64,000 nt of DNA from CAVTWH01 sp963850915 (GTDB taxonomy: Bacteria > Actinomycetota > Actinomycetes > Mycobacteriales > Micromonosporaceae): contig CAWKND010000005.1 of the NCBI GenBank assembly GCA_963850915.1, positions 744,001 through 808,000 on the forward strand. Reading direction: 5' to 3'. Of this stretch, positions 50,282 to 58,087 are shown piece by piece. Under the pieces are notes generated by a model. The model searched no databases, was not told the DNA's origin, and saw only the letters and a program-made list of their open reading frames with translations. The position numbers were made by a program, and so were the translations under genes. The stretch's first letter is position 1, and each line of letters starts with the position of its first letter.

Positions 50282-52596
50282 CCGCGGTGGTCGAGGCCGC
50301 GCCCGAGACCGACCGGCACGAGGAGGCGCGGGTCGCCTCGTGGTGGATGCGTTGGCTGCCGCTCGGTGTCGCCCTGCTGGCGGCCGCGTCGCTGCTGATC
50401 CGGGCCGGGACGTCGCCGCTGGACCTGCTGCGGTACGCGGCCTACGCGGTGTTCGCCGTCGGCCTCCCCGGCACGCTGGTCTACCGGTCGATGCGCCGGA
50501 CGCCGCACACGTTCGTGGAAGACGCGGCCATGGGTCTGGCCGTCGGGCTGGTACTGGAGCTGGTCGGCTGGGCCTGTTTCGCGGCACTGCACCTGCAGAC
50601 CTGGATGATCCTCTGGCCACTCGCCGTGCTCGTGCCGTTCGCCGCGTTGCCGCGACTGCGCCGGCACTGGCGACCGACCGGGTACACCCGGGTACCGCTC
50701 GGCTGGGCCTGGGCAGTCGCCGCCGTGGTCGTCGGTTGGAGCGTCTACCTGCACCAGGTGTTCCTGGAGCGGAACCCGATCATCCCGACCTCGGACTCGA
50801 CCCTGCAGTACACGGACCTGTCCTACCAGCAGTCACTGGCCGCCAACGCGAAGTCGCACTTTCCGATCCAGTTTCCACAGGTCGCCGGCGAGCCGCTGTA
50901 CTACCACTGGTTCGGCTACGTACACATGGCGAGCATCAGCCTGATCGGGCACATCGACCTGCCGGTGGTGACCCTGCGGCTGGCCGTACCCGGGCTGTGC
51001 GCGTTGGCCATCGTGCTGACCGCGGTGGTCGGTTGGCGGATCAGCGGCCGGCCGTACGTGGGTGCCGGCGCGGCCGTGCTGTTCTGGACGATCGGTGAGG
51101 TCGACTTCCAGAACCCGAGTGTCCAGCTGTTCGGCACGCAGGCGACCTTCGTGGTCTGGCACGGGATGTCGATGACCTACAGCTGGGTACTGCTGATCGC
51201 CGTGATCGCACCACTCGGTGAACTGGTCGGGCGGACCGCCGGAACCCGGGTACCGGCCCTCGGCCGGGGCGTGTACCCGCTGCTCGCGCTGCTCGCGTTC
51301 GCCTCCGGCGGTGCCAAGGCCAGCTCGCTGCCCGTGATGCTGCTGGCGCTGCTCTTCGCCGGTGGCGTGATGCTGCTGGTTCGGCGGCGGGTGCCCTGGC
51401 CGGTGGTGGGCGGCGTGCTGATCCTGGTCGCCGCCGAGGTGTTCGCCCTGCTGGTCATCTTCCGGCTGCACACCTACGGGCTGGCCATCGATCCGCTCTT
51501 CGACCTGCGCCCGTACTGGAAGCCGGTCGACCCGCGGCCCGCGTGGGAGCAGGCGCTCGTGGTACTGGGCGTGTTCGCGGCGTTCTTCATCAACATGGAG
51601 TCGCGCGGTACCGGCATCCTGGCGCTGCTGAAGATCCGGCGGTTCCGGCTGGAGCCGATCCAGCTGCTGCTGCTGGGCGGTGGACTGGCCGGGCTCGCGC
51701 TGTACTGGACGTACGGCACCGTGAACGACGAGTACTTCACCCGGTCGGCGTTCCCGTTCGTCGTCCTGTTGTCGGCCTGGGGCTGGGCCCTGGTGCTGGA
51801 CCGGGCCCGGCCGAGCCGGCGGTTCCTGACCGCGCTCGGCGTCGGTGCCGCCGTCTTCGCCGGGGTACTGACGCTGATCGTGTTGGTCGCTGCGCCCACA
51901 TCGCTCGACGTCAACGTGTCCCGGCACCAGACCGCGTTCCACCACCTGACCCCGCTGCTGCGCTGGGCCGGCGCATTCCTGGTGCTGGGCCTGGTGGTGG
52001 CTGCCCTGTGGCGACCGATGGCGGCCCGCTGGCCGGCGCTGCGCGGCCGGGGCGGTGCGGTGGCGCTGACCGCGGCGCTGGTGTTCGGTGCTCCCGGGCT
52101 GGTGATGGATATCCACAAGTCGAGAGCGGTCCCCAACGGCGGCCCGTACGCCACCGTGCCGATGCCGCGGTCCCGCGTACTCGCCGCACGCTGGGTCCGT
52201 GACCACAGCGCCGCGGACGAGGTGATCGCCACCAACGACCACTGCGTCAACGCCGACGGCGGGCAGATCACCGCGCTGAACGGTGACACCTGCGACGTCC
52301 GCTCGTTCTGGCTCAGCGCGTACTCGGAGCGGACGGTACTGGTCGAGGGGTGGGGCTTCGCGCCGCGACAGGAGACCGACGGAGTGTTCTTCTGGAACAT
52401 GCCGTTGCTGACCTTCAACGACTCGCTGTTCACCGCGCCCACACCGGCCTTGGCGAGCGAGATGCGGCAGCGGTACCACGTCCGGTTCCTGGTCGCCGAC
52501 CGTCTCAGTGGGCCGGTATCGGCCGCCCTGCTGACCGTGGCGGATCAGGTCTACACCAACGCCGAGGTCACGGTGTACGAGCTGCGCCCCGCATGA
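50278..52596 (+). CDS. Large polytopic membrane protein, probable GT-C-type
   Basis: This 772-residue protein has about thirteen hydrophobic segments and a soluble C-terminal domain (about 630-772). The first big loop carries LERNPIIPTSDSTLQYTDL and HFPIQFPQVAGEPLYYHWFGY, with acidic and aromatic residues placed like the catalytic loop of GT-C mannosyl/arabinosyl transferases. The C-terminal domain has ATNDHCVNADGGQITALNGD with paired cysteines. Coupling to a polyprenyl-phosphate GT2 supports a role as transferase using lipid-linked sugar. No family name recognised. Confidence 0.75.
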   Translation: MTAVVEAAPETDRHEEARVASWWMRWLPLGVALLAAASLLIRAGTSPLDLLRYAAYAVFAVGLPGTLVYRSMRRTPHTFVEDAAMGLAVGLVLELVGWACFAALHLQTWMILWPLAVLVPFAALPRLRRHWRPTGYTRVPLGWAWAVAAVVVGWSVYLHQVFLERNPIIPTSDSTLQYTDLSYQQSLAANAKSHFPIQFPQVAGEPLYYHWFGYVHMASISLIGHIDLPVVTLRLAVPGLCALAIVLTAVVGWRISGRPYVGAGAAVLFWTIGEVDFQNPSVQLFGTQATFVVWHGMSMTYSWVLLIAVIAPLGELVGRTAGTRVPALGRGVYPLLALLAFASGGAKASSLPVMLLALLFAGGVMLLVRRRVPWPVVGGVLILVAAEVFALLVIFRLHTYGLAIDPLFDLRPYWKPVDPRPAWEQALVVLGVFAAFFINMESRGTGILALLKIRRFRLEPIQLLLLGGGLAGLALYWTYGTVNDEYFTRSAFPFVVLLSAWGWALVLDRARPSRRFLTALGVGAAVFAGVLTLIVLVAAPTSLDVNVSRHQTAFHHLTPLLRWAGAFLVLGLVVAALWRPMAARWPALRGRGGAVALTAALVFGAPGLVMDIHKSRAVPNGGPYATVPMPRSRVLAARWVRDHSAADEVIATNDHCVNADGGQITALNGDTCDVRSFWLSAYSERTVLVEGWGFAPRQETDGVFFWNMPLLTFNDSLFTAPTPALASEMRQRYHVRFLVADRLSGPVSAALLTVADQVYTNAEVTVYELRPA

Positions 52597-52606
52597 CCGC
52601 TGCGCG

Positions 52607-52642
52607 CCGCGGCCCTGCCCGCGTTCGGGAACAGGGCCGCGG
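52607..52642. terminator. Hairpin between convergent genes
   Basis: CCGCGGCCCTG (52607-52617) and CAGGGCCGCGG (52632-52642) form an 11-bp stem with a 14-base loop, ending 8 bases before the FKBP gene end. It can serve both directions. Confidence 0.75.
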
Positions 52643-52650
52643 TCAGCGGA

Positions 52651-53019
52651 TTAGTTGACCTGCAACAGGTCCACGACGAAGATCAGCGTTTCGCCCGGCT
52701 TGATGGCGCCCCCGGCGCCCCGGTTGCCGTACCCCAGGTGCGGCGGGATGACCAGCTTGCGCCGGCCGCCCACCTTCATCCCCTGGACGCCCTGGTCCCA
52801 GCCCTGGATGACCTGGCCGCCGCCGAGCGGGAAGCGGAACGCGTCGCGCCGGTCCCAGGAGGCGTCGAACTGCCGGCCGGTCGAGTGCGCCACGCCCACG
52901 TAGTGCACGGTGACCTGGTCGCCCTTCTTCGCTTCGGCGCCGTCGCCCACCGAGATGTCCTCGATCACGAGGTCGGCCGGGGGCGGACCCTCGATCGGGC
53001 CGACGTCTGGCTTGTCCAT
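52651..53019 (-). CDS. FKBP-type peptidyl-prolyl isomerase
   Basis: This 122-residue cytosolic isomerase comprises one FKBP domain: KKGDQVTVHYVGVAHSTGRQ, FDASWDRRDAFRFPLGGGQV, IQGWDQGVQGMKVGGRRKL, IPPHLGYGNRGAGGAIKPG and LIFVVDLLQVN. All active-site aromatic positions look present. The ATG at 53019 has a strong GGAGGAG ribosome site; the frame is open upstream but as a shadow of the next gene region. Confidence 0.95.
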   Translation of the reverse strand: MDKPDVGPIEGPPPADLVIEDISVGDGAEAKKGDQVTVHYVGVAHSTGRQFDASWDRRDAFRFPLGGGQVIQGWDQGVQGMKVGGRRKLVIPPHLGYGNRGAGGAIKPGETLIFVVDLLQVN

Positions 53020-53111
53020 GGGACTCCTCCGCACGTTGTGTAGTGGTACCGACGGGTCATTGTCCCCCGCACCGGCCGGGCGCCTGACAGCAGTGCCGGC
53101 GCGGCGGGTCG

Positions 53112-54149
53112 CTAAAGCGTCGATTCGAGGCGGGTGACGCCGGGCTTGCTGCCGTCGGCCGCGAGCCGGGCGTGTGCGGCTGCGTCGCCGTAGAGCGTCC
53201 AGCGCAGGAAGTCGGTGACGGTGGCGAGCATCGGGGCGAAGCCCCGGTCGTCGGGGTCGAGGTAGTCGGCGTGCCCGCCGCCGATCTCGGTCAACATGGC
53301 CCGGGGCCAGGGTACCGCCGTGAAGGCCGAGCGCCCGGCGCTGTAGGGCACCACGGCGTCGTGGTCGCCGTGCACGAAGAGCAGGGGCGCGGGGGTACCC
53401 CGGAAGCCGCCGATCACACCACCGGAGAGCACCACGCCGGCCACCAGTCGCGGGTCCCGGTCCACGCCGAAGAGTCCCGTGGTGGTGTACCCGCCGCCCG
53501 AGTGCCCGATCGCCGCCACCATGGTCGTACGGAGGTGGCCGGCGAGCGGGTCGCCGGCCCGGGAATCCAGCGCCAGCACCGCGTCCAGTACCGCCGACGC
53601 GTCGGCCGGCTGGTTCACCACGTCGATCGGGTTCATCGGATCGGAGCTGCCGTTGGTGTTGGGGTACGCCGGTGCCACCACCACGAAGCCGGCAGCCGCC
53701 AGCCGGGTGGTACCGGCGGCGTACGACTCGGGGTCGGCACCCAGCCCGTGGCTGAACAGCAGTACCGGAAAGCGGCCGCCGGCAACGACCGCGCCCGTGG
53801 TCACCGCGCTGCCCGCCGGTCCGGTGGCCGGGTACCAGACGACTGTCCGCAGTGGCCGGTCCGCGCCCCGGGACAGCGGCAGGGTACGCATCCCCACCGC
53901 GTACGCACTCGCCGGCGCCGGCCCACCGGTCGGGCTGGGACTCGCCGGCGCCGTGGCCGGTGGAGTTGACCCGCCTGGGGTTGACGGCGCGGCGGAGGCG
54001 GCGGTCCCGTGCCACTGCGGCCGGTCCGGCAGGCACCCGGTCAGCAGCAGCCCGGCCAGCACCGCCAGCACCAGCGAGATGCCCAGGCCGATGCGCGGGT
54101 CACGGCCGCGACAATGAACGGCGGAGAGGGGACGGCGCGGCACGGACAC
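53112..54149 (-). CDS. Secreted lipoprotein alpha/beta hydrolase (PAF-acetylhydrolase/chlorophyllase type)
   Basis: This 345-residue lipoprotein has a signal ending LLLTGC with Cys39, then a Pro/Ser/Thr-rich linker (about 45-80). The hydrolase domain has LLFSHGLGADPESYAAG, nucleophile Ser in IGHSGGGYTTT, acid in VHGDHDAVVP and His in GGGHADYLDP. Such secreted esterases cleave lipids or polyesters. The GTG at 54149 is chosen because TACAGT lies seven bases upstream, a leaderless pattern. A tandem repeat sits just beyond that promoter. Confidence 0.87.
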   Translation of the reverse strand: MSVPRRPLSAVHCRGRDPRIGLGISLVLAVLAGLLLTGCLPDRPQWHGTAASAAPSTPGGSTPPATAPASPSPTGGPAPASAYAVGMRTLPLSRGADRPLRTVVWYPATGPAGSAVTTGAVVAGGRFPVLLFSHGLGADPESYAAGTTRLAAAGFVVVAPAYPNTNGSSDPMNPIDVVNQPADASAVLDAVLALDSRAGDPLAGHLRTTMVAAIGHSGGGYTTTGLFGVDRDPRLVAGVVLSGGVIGGFRGTPAPLLFVHGDHDAVVPYSAGRSAFTAVPWPRAMLTEIGGGHADYLDPDDRGFAPMLATVTDFLRWTLYGDAAAHARLAADGSKPGVTRLESTL

Positions 54150-54176
54150 CCGGTCGACTGTAGTCGGGGCTCGGCC

Positions 54177-54236
54177 CGTCCAGGCAGCGTCCGTCCAGGC
54201 GCCGGCCGTCCAGGCAGCGTCCGTCCAGTTCGCGGC
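54177..54236. repeat. 15-nt tandem repeat, four copies, upstream of the lipoprotein gene
   Basis: Units at 54177-54191, 54192-54206, 54207-54221 (the first and third identical, CGTCCAGGCAGCGTC) and 54222-54236. They lie between the lipoprotein promoter and the tetR gene end, outside any supported gene. Confidence 0.85.
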
Positions 54237-54340
54237 GAGTGATCTGGCCAGTCCGCGGCAAGCGGTGGGCAGCGCTGGGGCCGCGTTGGGCGATGCTCGC
54301 CGGGCACGGCCCGAGCGAGGGCAGCCGGCGAGGAGCCGGG

Positions 54341-54919
54341 TCAGCTGGCCGCGACGGCTGCGCTGACCAGGGCGCGGGCCGCCGAGCGGGCGTGCTCGGC
54401 GATGGCCGGGTCGCCCTGCATGGCGGTACCGGCCAGCGCCCCGTCGAGCAGTACGGACAGCGCGATGGCCAGTCCCGCCGGGTCGGCGGCGCCGGCCTGT
54501 GCGGCCAGGTCGGCCAGCCAGTCCCGTACGGCCTGCTTGTGCGCCACCGTTGCCCGGTGTACGGCACTCCCGGGCGTCGACTCGGCCGCGGTGTTGATGA
54601 ACGCGCAGCCCCGGTAGCCGTCCCGGCCGCAGGCCGCCCGCAGCGCGTCGAAGGCGCCGACCAGTTGGGCGGCCGGCTCGCGGCCGGCGGCGTGGGCGGA
54701 CTCGGTCAACTTGCCGCGCCACGCCTCGTCGGCGCCCGCGAGGTAGGCGAGTACCAGCGCGTCTTTGCTCGGGAAATGGTGGTACAGCGTGGCTTTGGCA
54801 ACGCCCGACCGGGCGACCACGGTGTCCACCCCGACCCCCCGGACGCCGTGCTCGTAGAACAGCTCCGACGCGACGTCGAGGATGCGGTCCCGGGCGGCCG
54901 AGGGGCGGGACGCTGTCAT
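54341..54919 (-). CDS. TetR-family repressor
   Basis: This 192-residue repressor has an N-terminal HTH: RDRILDVASELFYEHGVRGV and VDTVVARSGVAKATLYHHFP, then SKDALVLAYL. The C-terminal helical domain contains GYRGCAFINTAAES, seen in the YxAF-like subgroup of TetR proteins. It is the second gene of an operon whose promoter carries a TetR-type palindrome, so it is probably autoregulated. ATG at 54919; an upstream extension has no support. Confidence 0.9.
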   Translation of the reverse strand: MTASRPSAARDRILDVASELFYEHGVRGVGVDTVVARSGVAKATLYHHFPSKDALVLAYLAGADEAWRGKLTESAHAAGREPAAQLVGAFDALRAACGRDGYRGCAFINTAAESTPGSAVHRATVAHKQAVRDWLADLAAQAGAADPAGLAIALSVLLDGALAGTAMQGDPAIAEHARSAARALVSAAVAAS

Positions 54920-54954
54920 CGGTTCAGCCTCATCATCTCGGCGGACAGATAGGC

Positions 54955-55638
54955 TCAGCGAACCACTTTGATGTTGAACTGGCCATTCCCGCCGACGACC
55001 GGCAGCAGCCGTACCCACAGCGCGACGTACAGCTCCGCGCCCCGGGCCGCGTCCAGCCCACCCAGGTCGATGATGTCCCGCCAGCCGAACGAGCGCAGCA
55101 GCTCACTGACGAGCTCCTTGGCGGCCGGGTCGTCGCCGCAGACGAGGACCGAGTGGTCGCCGCCGGCCAGCGCCGCCGGGTCGACCATCAGGTAGGCGTT
55201 CATGGTGTTGAGCGCCTTCACGACGCGGGCCTGCGGGAACTCCCGCTGCAGCCGTTCGGCGATCGAGTCGGCGATGCCGACGCCGACGTGTGGCGGGAAG
55301 CCGTTGGCGAAGTCGAGCGCGTTGGAGATGTCCAGTACCACCGTGCCGGCCAGGTTGTCGGCGCCCGCGGCGGTCAGCGCGGCCTGGCTGACCTCGCCGT
55401 TGGTGGCGTTGACGAGCAACTCCGCACCGGCCGCCGCGTCGGCGAAGGTGGCCAGCGTGAGGTCCGGGTGGGCGGCGAGGAAGTCGCGCATCGGCGGGTT
55501 GCCGAACCGGTCGGGCTCGGCCCGCTCGAGGGTCGCCCCGGGGTCGCGGGTACCGATGGCGACGGTGTGGCCGAGGCCGGCGAGGCGGACGGCGATGGTC
55601 TGGCCGACCACCCCGGTACCGAGGACGGCGATCTGCAT
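54955..55638 (-). CDS. F420-dependent NADP reductase-like NAD(P)-binding protein
   Basis: This 227-residue Rossmann oxidoreductase of the F420_oxidored/NADP-binding group has IAVLGTGVVGQTIAVRLAGL as dinucleotide loop, IGTRDP, LLVNATNGEVSQAAL, VVLDISNALDF and VVKALNTMNAYLMVDPAAL. The last pattern is typical of F420-reductase-like proteins. Physiological role unclear. It has a GGAG ribosome site, and its promoter is overlapped by a TetR-type operator. tetR follows 35 bases downstream, so this is an inducible two-gene operon. Confidence 0.85.
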   Translation of the reverse strand: MQIAVLGTGVVGQTIAVRLAGLGHTVAIGTRDPGATLERAEPDRFGNPPMRDFLAAHPDLTLATFADAAAGAELLVNATNGEVSQAALTAAGADNLAGTVVLDISNALDFANGFPPHVGVGIADSIAERLQREFPQARVVKALNTMNAYLMVDPAALAGGDHSVLVCGDDPAAKELVSELLRSFGWRDIIDLGGLDAARGAELYVALWVRLLPVVGGNGQFNIKVVR

Positions 55639-55671
55639 GACTGGCTCCGATCAGGTGGCGGAGGGGCGGCT

Positions 55672-55715
55672 ACTAGACAGACAGGTCTGTCTAGTCGTCT
55701 CACGATATCAGTCAA
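55672..55715 (-). promoter_or_regulatory. TetR operator over the oxidoreductase-tetR promoter
   Basis: ACTAGACAGAC (55672-55682) and GTCTGTCTAGT (55685-55695) are perfect 11-bp arms around two bases. On the minus strand TTGACT (55715-55710) is the -35, and TAGACA (55693-55688), inside the palindrome, is the probable -10 with 16-base spacing. Confidence 0.78.
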
Positions 55716-55804
55716 AACAAGATCCCGGGTGGCCATCGGTGGCCCCGACTTGCGACCCTGGACGCGTGACCGAAGCTGGACAAGTGACACAGACAGGGCT
55801 GGAA

Positions 55805-56299
55805 ATGGCTGGCATCGAGCCGGAGCTGCGCCCACCTGCGCTGCGGGTGAGCAAACGGGCGATCTGGTACTGGACGGCAAGCACCGCCGTGCGCTGGATC
55901 GTGCTGCTCGGCGTCGGCGTGGCCGTACTCCTGCTCAACGGCCGGCCGCGCTGGCTGCTGGTGACCCTCATCGTGCTCGCCGTCCTGGCGGTGGCGCACC
56001 TGGTGGTCATGCCGCGCTGGCGCTACCAGGTACACCGCTGGGAGGCCACCGACGACGCCGTCTACACCCAGTCCGGCTGGTTCACCGTGGAGCGGCGGAT
56101 CGCCCCGTTCTCCCGGGTACAGACGGTGGACAGCAAGCGGGGCCCGGTCGAGCAGCTGTTCGGCCTGGCCAACGTCACGGTCACCACCGCCTCGGCGGCC
56201 GGCCCTGTCAAGATCCACGGGCTGGACCGGGACGTAGCTCAGGAGCTCGTCGACAAGCTCACCCGGCAGACCCAGCTGACCACCGGAGACGCCACGTGA
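55805..56299 (+). CDS. PH-domain membrane protein (YdbS-like)
   Basis: This 164-residue protein has two membrane helices (about 28-48 and 53-70) followed by one bacterial PH (bPH2, DUF304) domain with YQVHRWEATDDAVYTQSGWF, RIAPFSRVQTVDSKRGPVEQ and LFGLANVTVTTAS. YdbS/YdbT pairs are membrane proteins of poorly known function, in Bacillus linked to antimicrobial resistance. The ATG at 55805 is preferred because of AGGGCTGGAA upstream; GTG at 55768 is possible. Overlaps the next gene (GTGA). Confidence 0.83.
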   Translation: MAGIEPELRPPALRVSKRAIWYWTASTAVRWIVLLGVGVAVLLLNGRPRWLLVTLIVLAVLAVAHLVVMPRWRYQVHRWEATDDAVYTQSGWFTVERRIAPFSRVQTVDSKRGPVEQLFGLANVTVTTASAAGPVKIHGLDRDVAQELVDKLTRQTQLTTGDAT

Positions 56300-57933
56300 C
56301 CACGGACGCCGAACCGCATCACCTGCTGCCGCCCGGCGACGGGGTATCGGTCGATCCGGCCCTGGTGGCAGCCGAGCCACCGGCCGAACCGAGTGCCGAG
56401 AACTGGCGCCGGCTGAGCGTACGGATGCTCGCGGTACACCCGGTGATGGAGGTGATCCGGGCCATCCCGGCCCTGGTCGGCATCCTCATCGTCGGCTTCA
56501 CCCAGGGCGGGACGGGCCAGCTCTGGGGGCTGATCGGTGTGGTCGTCGTGGTCGGCCTGGGCCTGGTGCGCTGGGCCACCACCACTTACCGGGTCACCGA
56601 GCACCAGGTGCAGGTACGCCGGGGGCTGCTGCGCCGGGAGACCGTGACGGTACCGCGCGACCGGGTACGCAGCGTCGACCTCACCGCGCACTTCATGCAC
56701 CGGCTGCTCGGCCTGCAGCGGCTCTCCATCGGTACCGGCCAGCAGGACCAGCGCAAGGGCGACCTGCGGCTGGACGCGCTCTCCACGGAGGACGCGCACC
56801 GGCTGCGCGCCGAACTGCTGCACCAGCGGCGCCCCGACGGCGCTCCGGTGCCCACAGCGGTACCCGGCGCGGTGCCCGGCGCACTCGTGGCGCCACGGGA
56901 GACCGAGCTGGCCCGGCTGCGCCCGGAGTGGTTCCGCTACGCCCCGTTCAGCCTGTACGGGCTGGTCACCATCTTCATCGCGGTCGGCCTGACGTTCCGC
57001 ATCCTGAGCGAGGCGCGGCTGAGCCCGGACCAGGTGGGGCCGGTACGCCGCGCGGTCGACCAGGTGTCGCACGCCCCCGTCGGGCTGGCCGTGGTCGAGG
57101 TGCTGATCGCCGCGCTGGTGGTGATCGCGGTCTTCTCCACCCTCGGCTACCTGCTCGCTTTCTGGAACTTCCGGCTCAGCCGGACCGACACCGGCACCCT
57201 GCACATCTCCCGGGGTCTGATCACCACCCGGGCGATCACCATCGAGGAGCGCCGGCTGCGCGGCGTGGAGCTGTCCGAACCGGCGCTGCTGCGGCTGGTC
57301 CGCGGTGCCCGGCTGGTGGCGATCACCACGGGGGTACGGGCCGGGGCCGGTGCCGAGCGCGGTGGCTCACTGCTCTGCCCACCGGCACCTCGAGCCACTG
57401 TGGTGGAGTTGGCCGCCGAGCTGACAACACCACCCAACCCGCTGCTCGCACCGCTGATCCGGCACGGCCGACGGGCCAGCCGGCGGCGCTTCACCCGGGC
57501 ACTGGTACCGGTCGCGATCCTGATCGGGCTGCTCGCCGCCGCCGACCGCTGGCTCGGCTGGCCGGCCTACCTCTGGCAGGACGCGCTCATCCTGCTGCCA
57601 CTCGCCGTCATCCTCGCCGCCCTGCGCGCCGGCAGCCTCGGCCACACCTTGGTGGACAACGTCGGGGCGGGACAGACGCTCGTCGCCCGGCAGGGCGCGG
57701 TCAACCGGCGGCACATCGCGCTCGAGGGCGCCGGCATCGTCGGCTGGACGATCCGCCAGTCGTACTTCCAGCGGCGGGCCGGGCTGGCCACCCTCTCGGC
57801 CACCACGGCGGGCGGCCGGCAGCACTACGACGTCCTGGACGTACCGGGCGGCAGCGCGGTACGGCTGGCCGATCGGATGACTCCCGACCTGCTGACCCCG
57901 TTCCTGGTACGCCACGGGGAGCCGGAGCGCTGA
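56296..57933 (+). CDS. PH-domain membrane protein (YdbT-like)
   Basis: This 545-residue polytopic protein has about six helices and three bPH2-type domains. The first contains TTTYRVTEHQVQVRRGLLRR and RVRSVDLTAHFMHRLLGLQR, the second RTDTGTLHISRGLITTRAIT, the third GQTLVARQGAVNRRHIALEG. It forms the usual pair with the short protein upstream. The GTG start overlaps the previous stop. Confidence 0.85.
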   Translation: MTTDAEPHHLLPPGDGVSVDPALVAAEPPAEPSAENWRRLSVRMLAVHPVMEVIRAIPALVGILIVGFTQGGTGQLWGLIGVVVVVGLGLVRWATTTYRVTEHQVQVRRGLLRRETVTVPRDRVRSVDLTAHFMHRLLGLQRLSIGTGQQDQRKGDLRLDALSTEDAHRLRAELLHQRRPDGAPVPTAVPGAVPGALVAPRETELARLRPEWFRYAPFSLYGLVTIFIAVGLTFRILSEARLSPDQVGPVRRAVDQVSHAPVGLAVVEVLIAALVVIAVFSTLGYLLAFWNFRLSRTDTGTLHISRGLITTRAITIEERRLRGVELSEPALLRLVRGARLVAITTGVRAGAGAERGGSLLCPPAPRATVVELAAELTTPPNPLLAPLIRHGRRASRRRFTRALVPVAILIGLLAAADRWLGWPAYLWQDALILLPLAVILAALRAGSLGHTLVDNVGAGQTLVARQGAVNRRHIALEGAGIVGWTIRQSYFQRRAGLATLSATTAGGRQHYDVLDVPGGSAVRLADRMTPDLLTPFLVRHGEPER

Positions 57934-58087
57934 ACGACGCTCGGTGGGGTGGCGGGACGGTCGCCCCACCGGGTACCCGGATCGGGTGGGCGCAGCCGGC
58001 AGCGGGTACCGGAAAGGTGCGCTATCTTTGGCATTTCACGGCCTGATTCAGCGCACAAAAAATGACCACCGAATTCGTGGCCAGACA

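Noticed and set aside
25717..54236. CRISPR arrays, suggested by several tandem repeats
   Set aside because: The repeats are 15-21 bases, directly adjacent with no spacers, and no cas genes are present.
57934..58087. A rifamycin-associated palindrome upstream of the HelD-type gene
   Set aside because: No matching inverted repeat is present, only a TATCTT -10-like box and an AT-richer patch.
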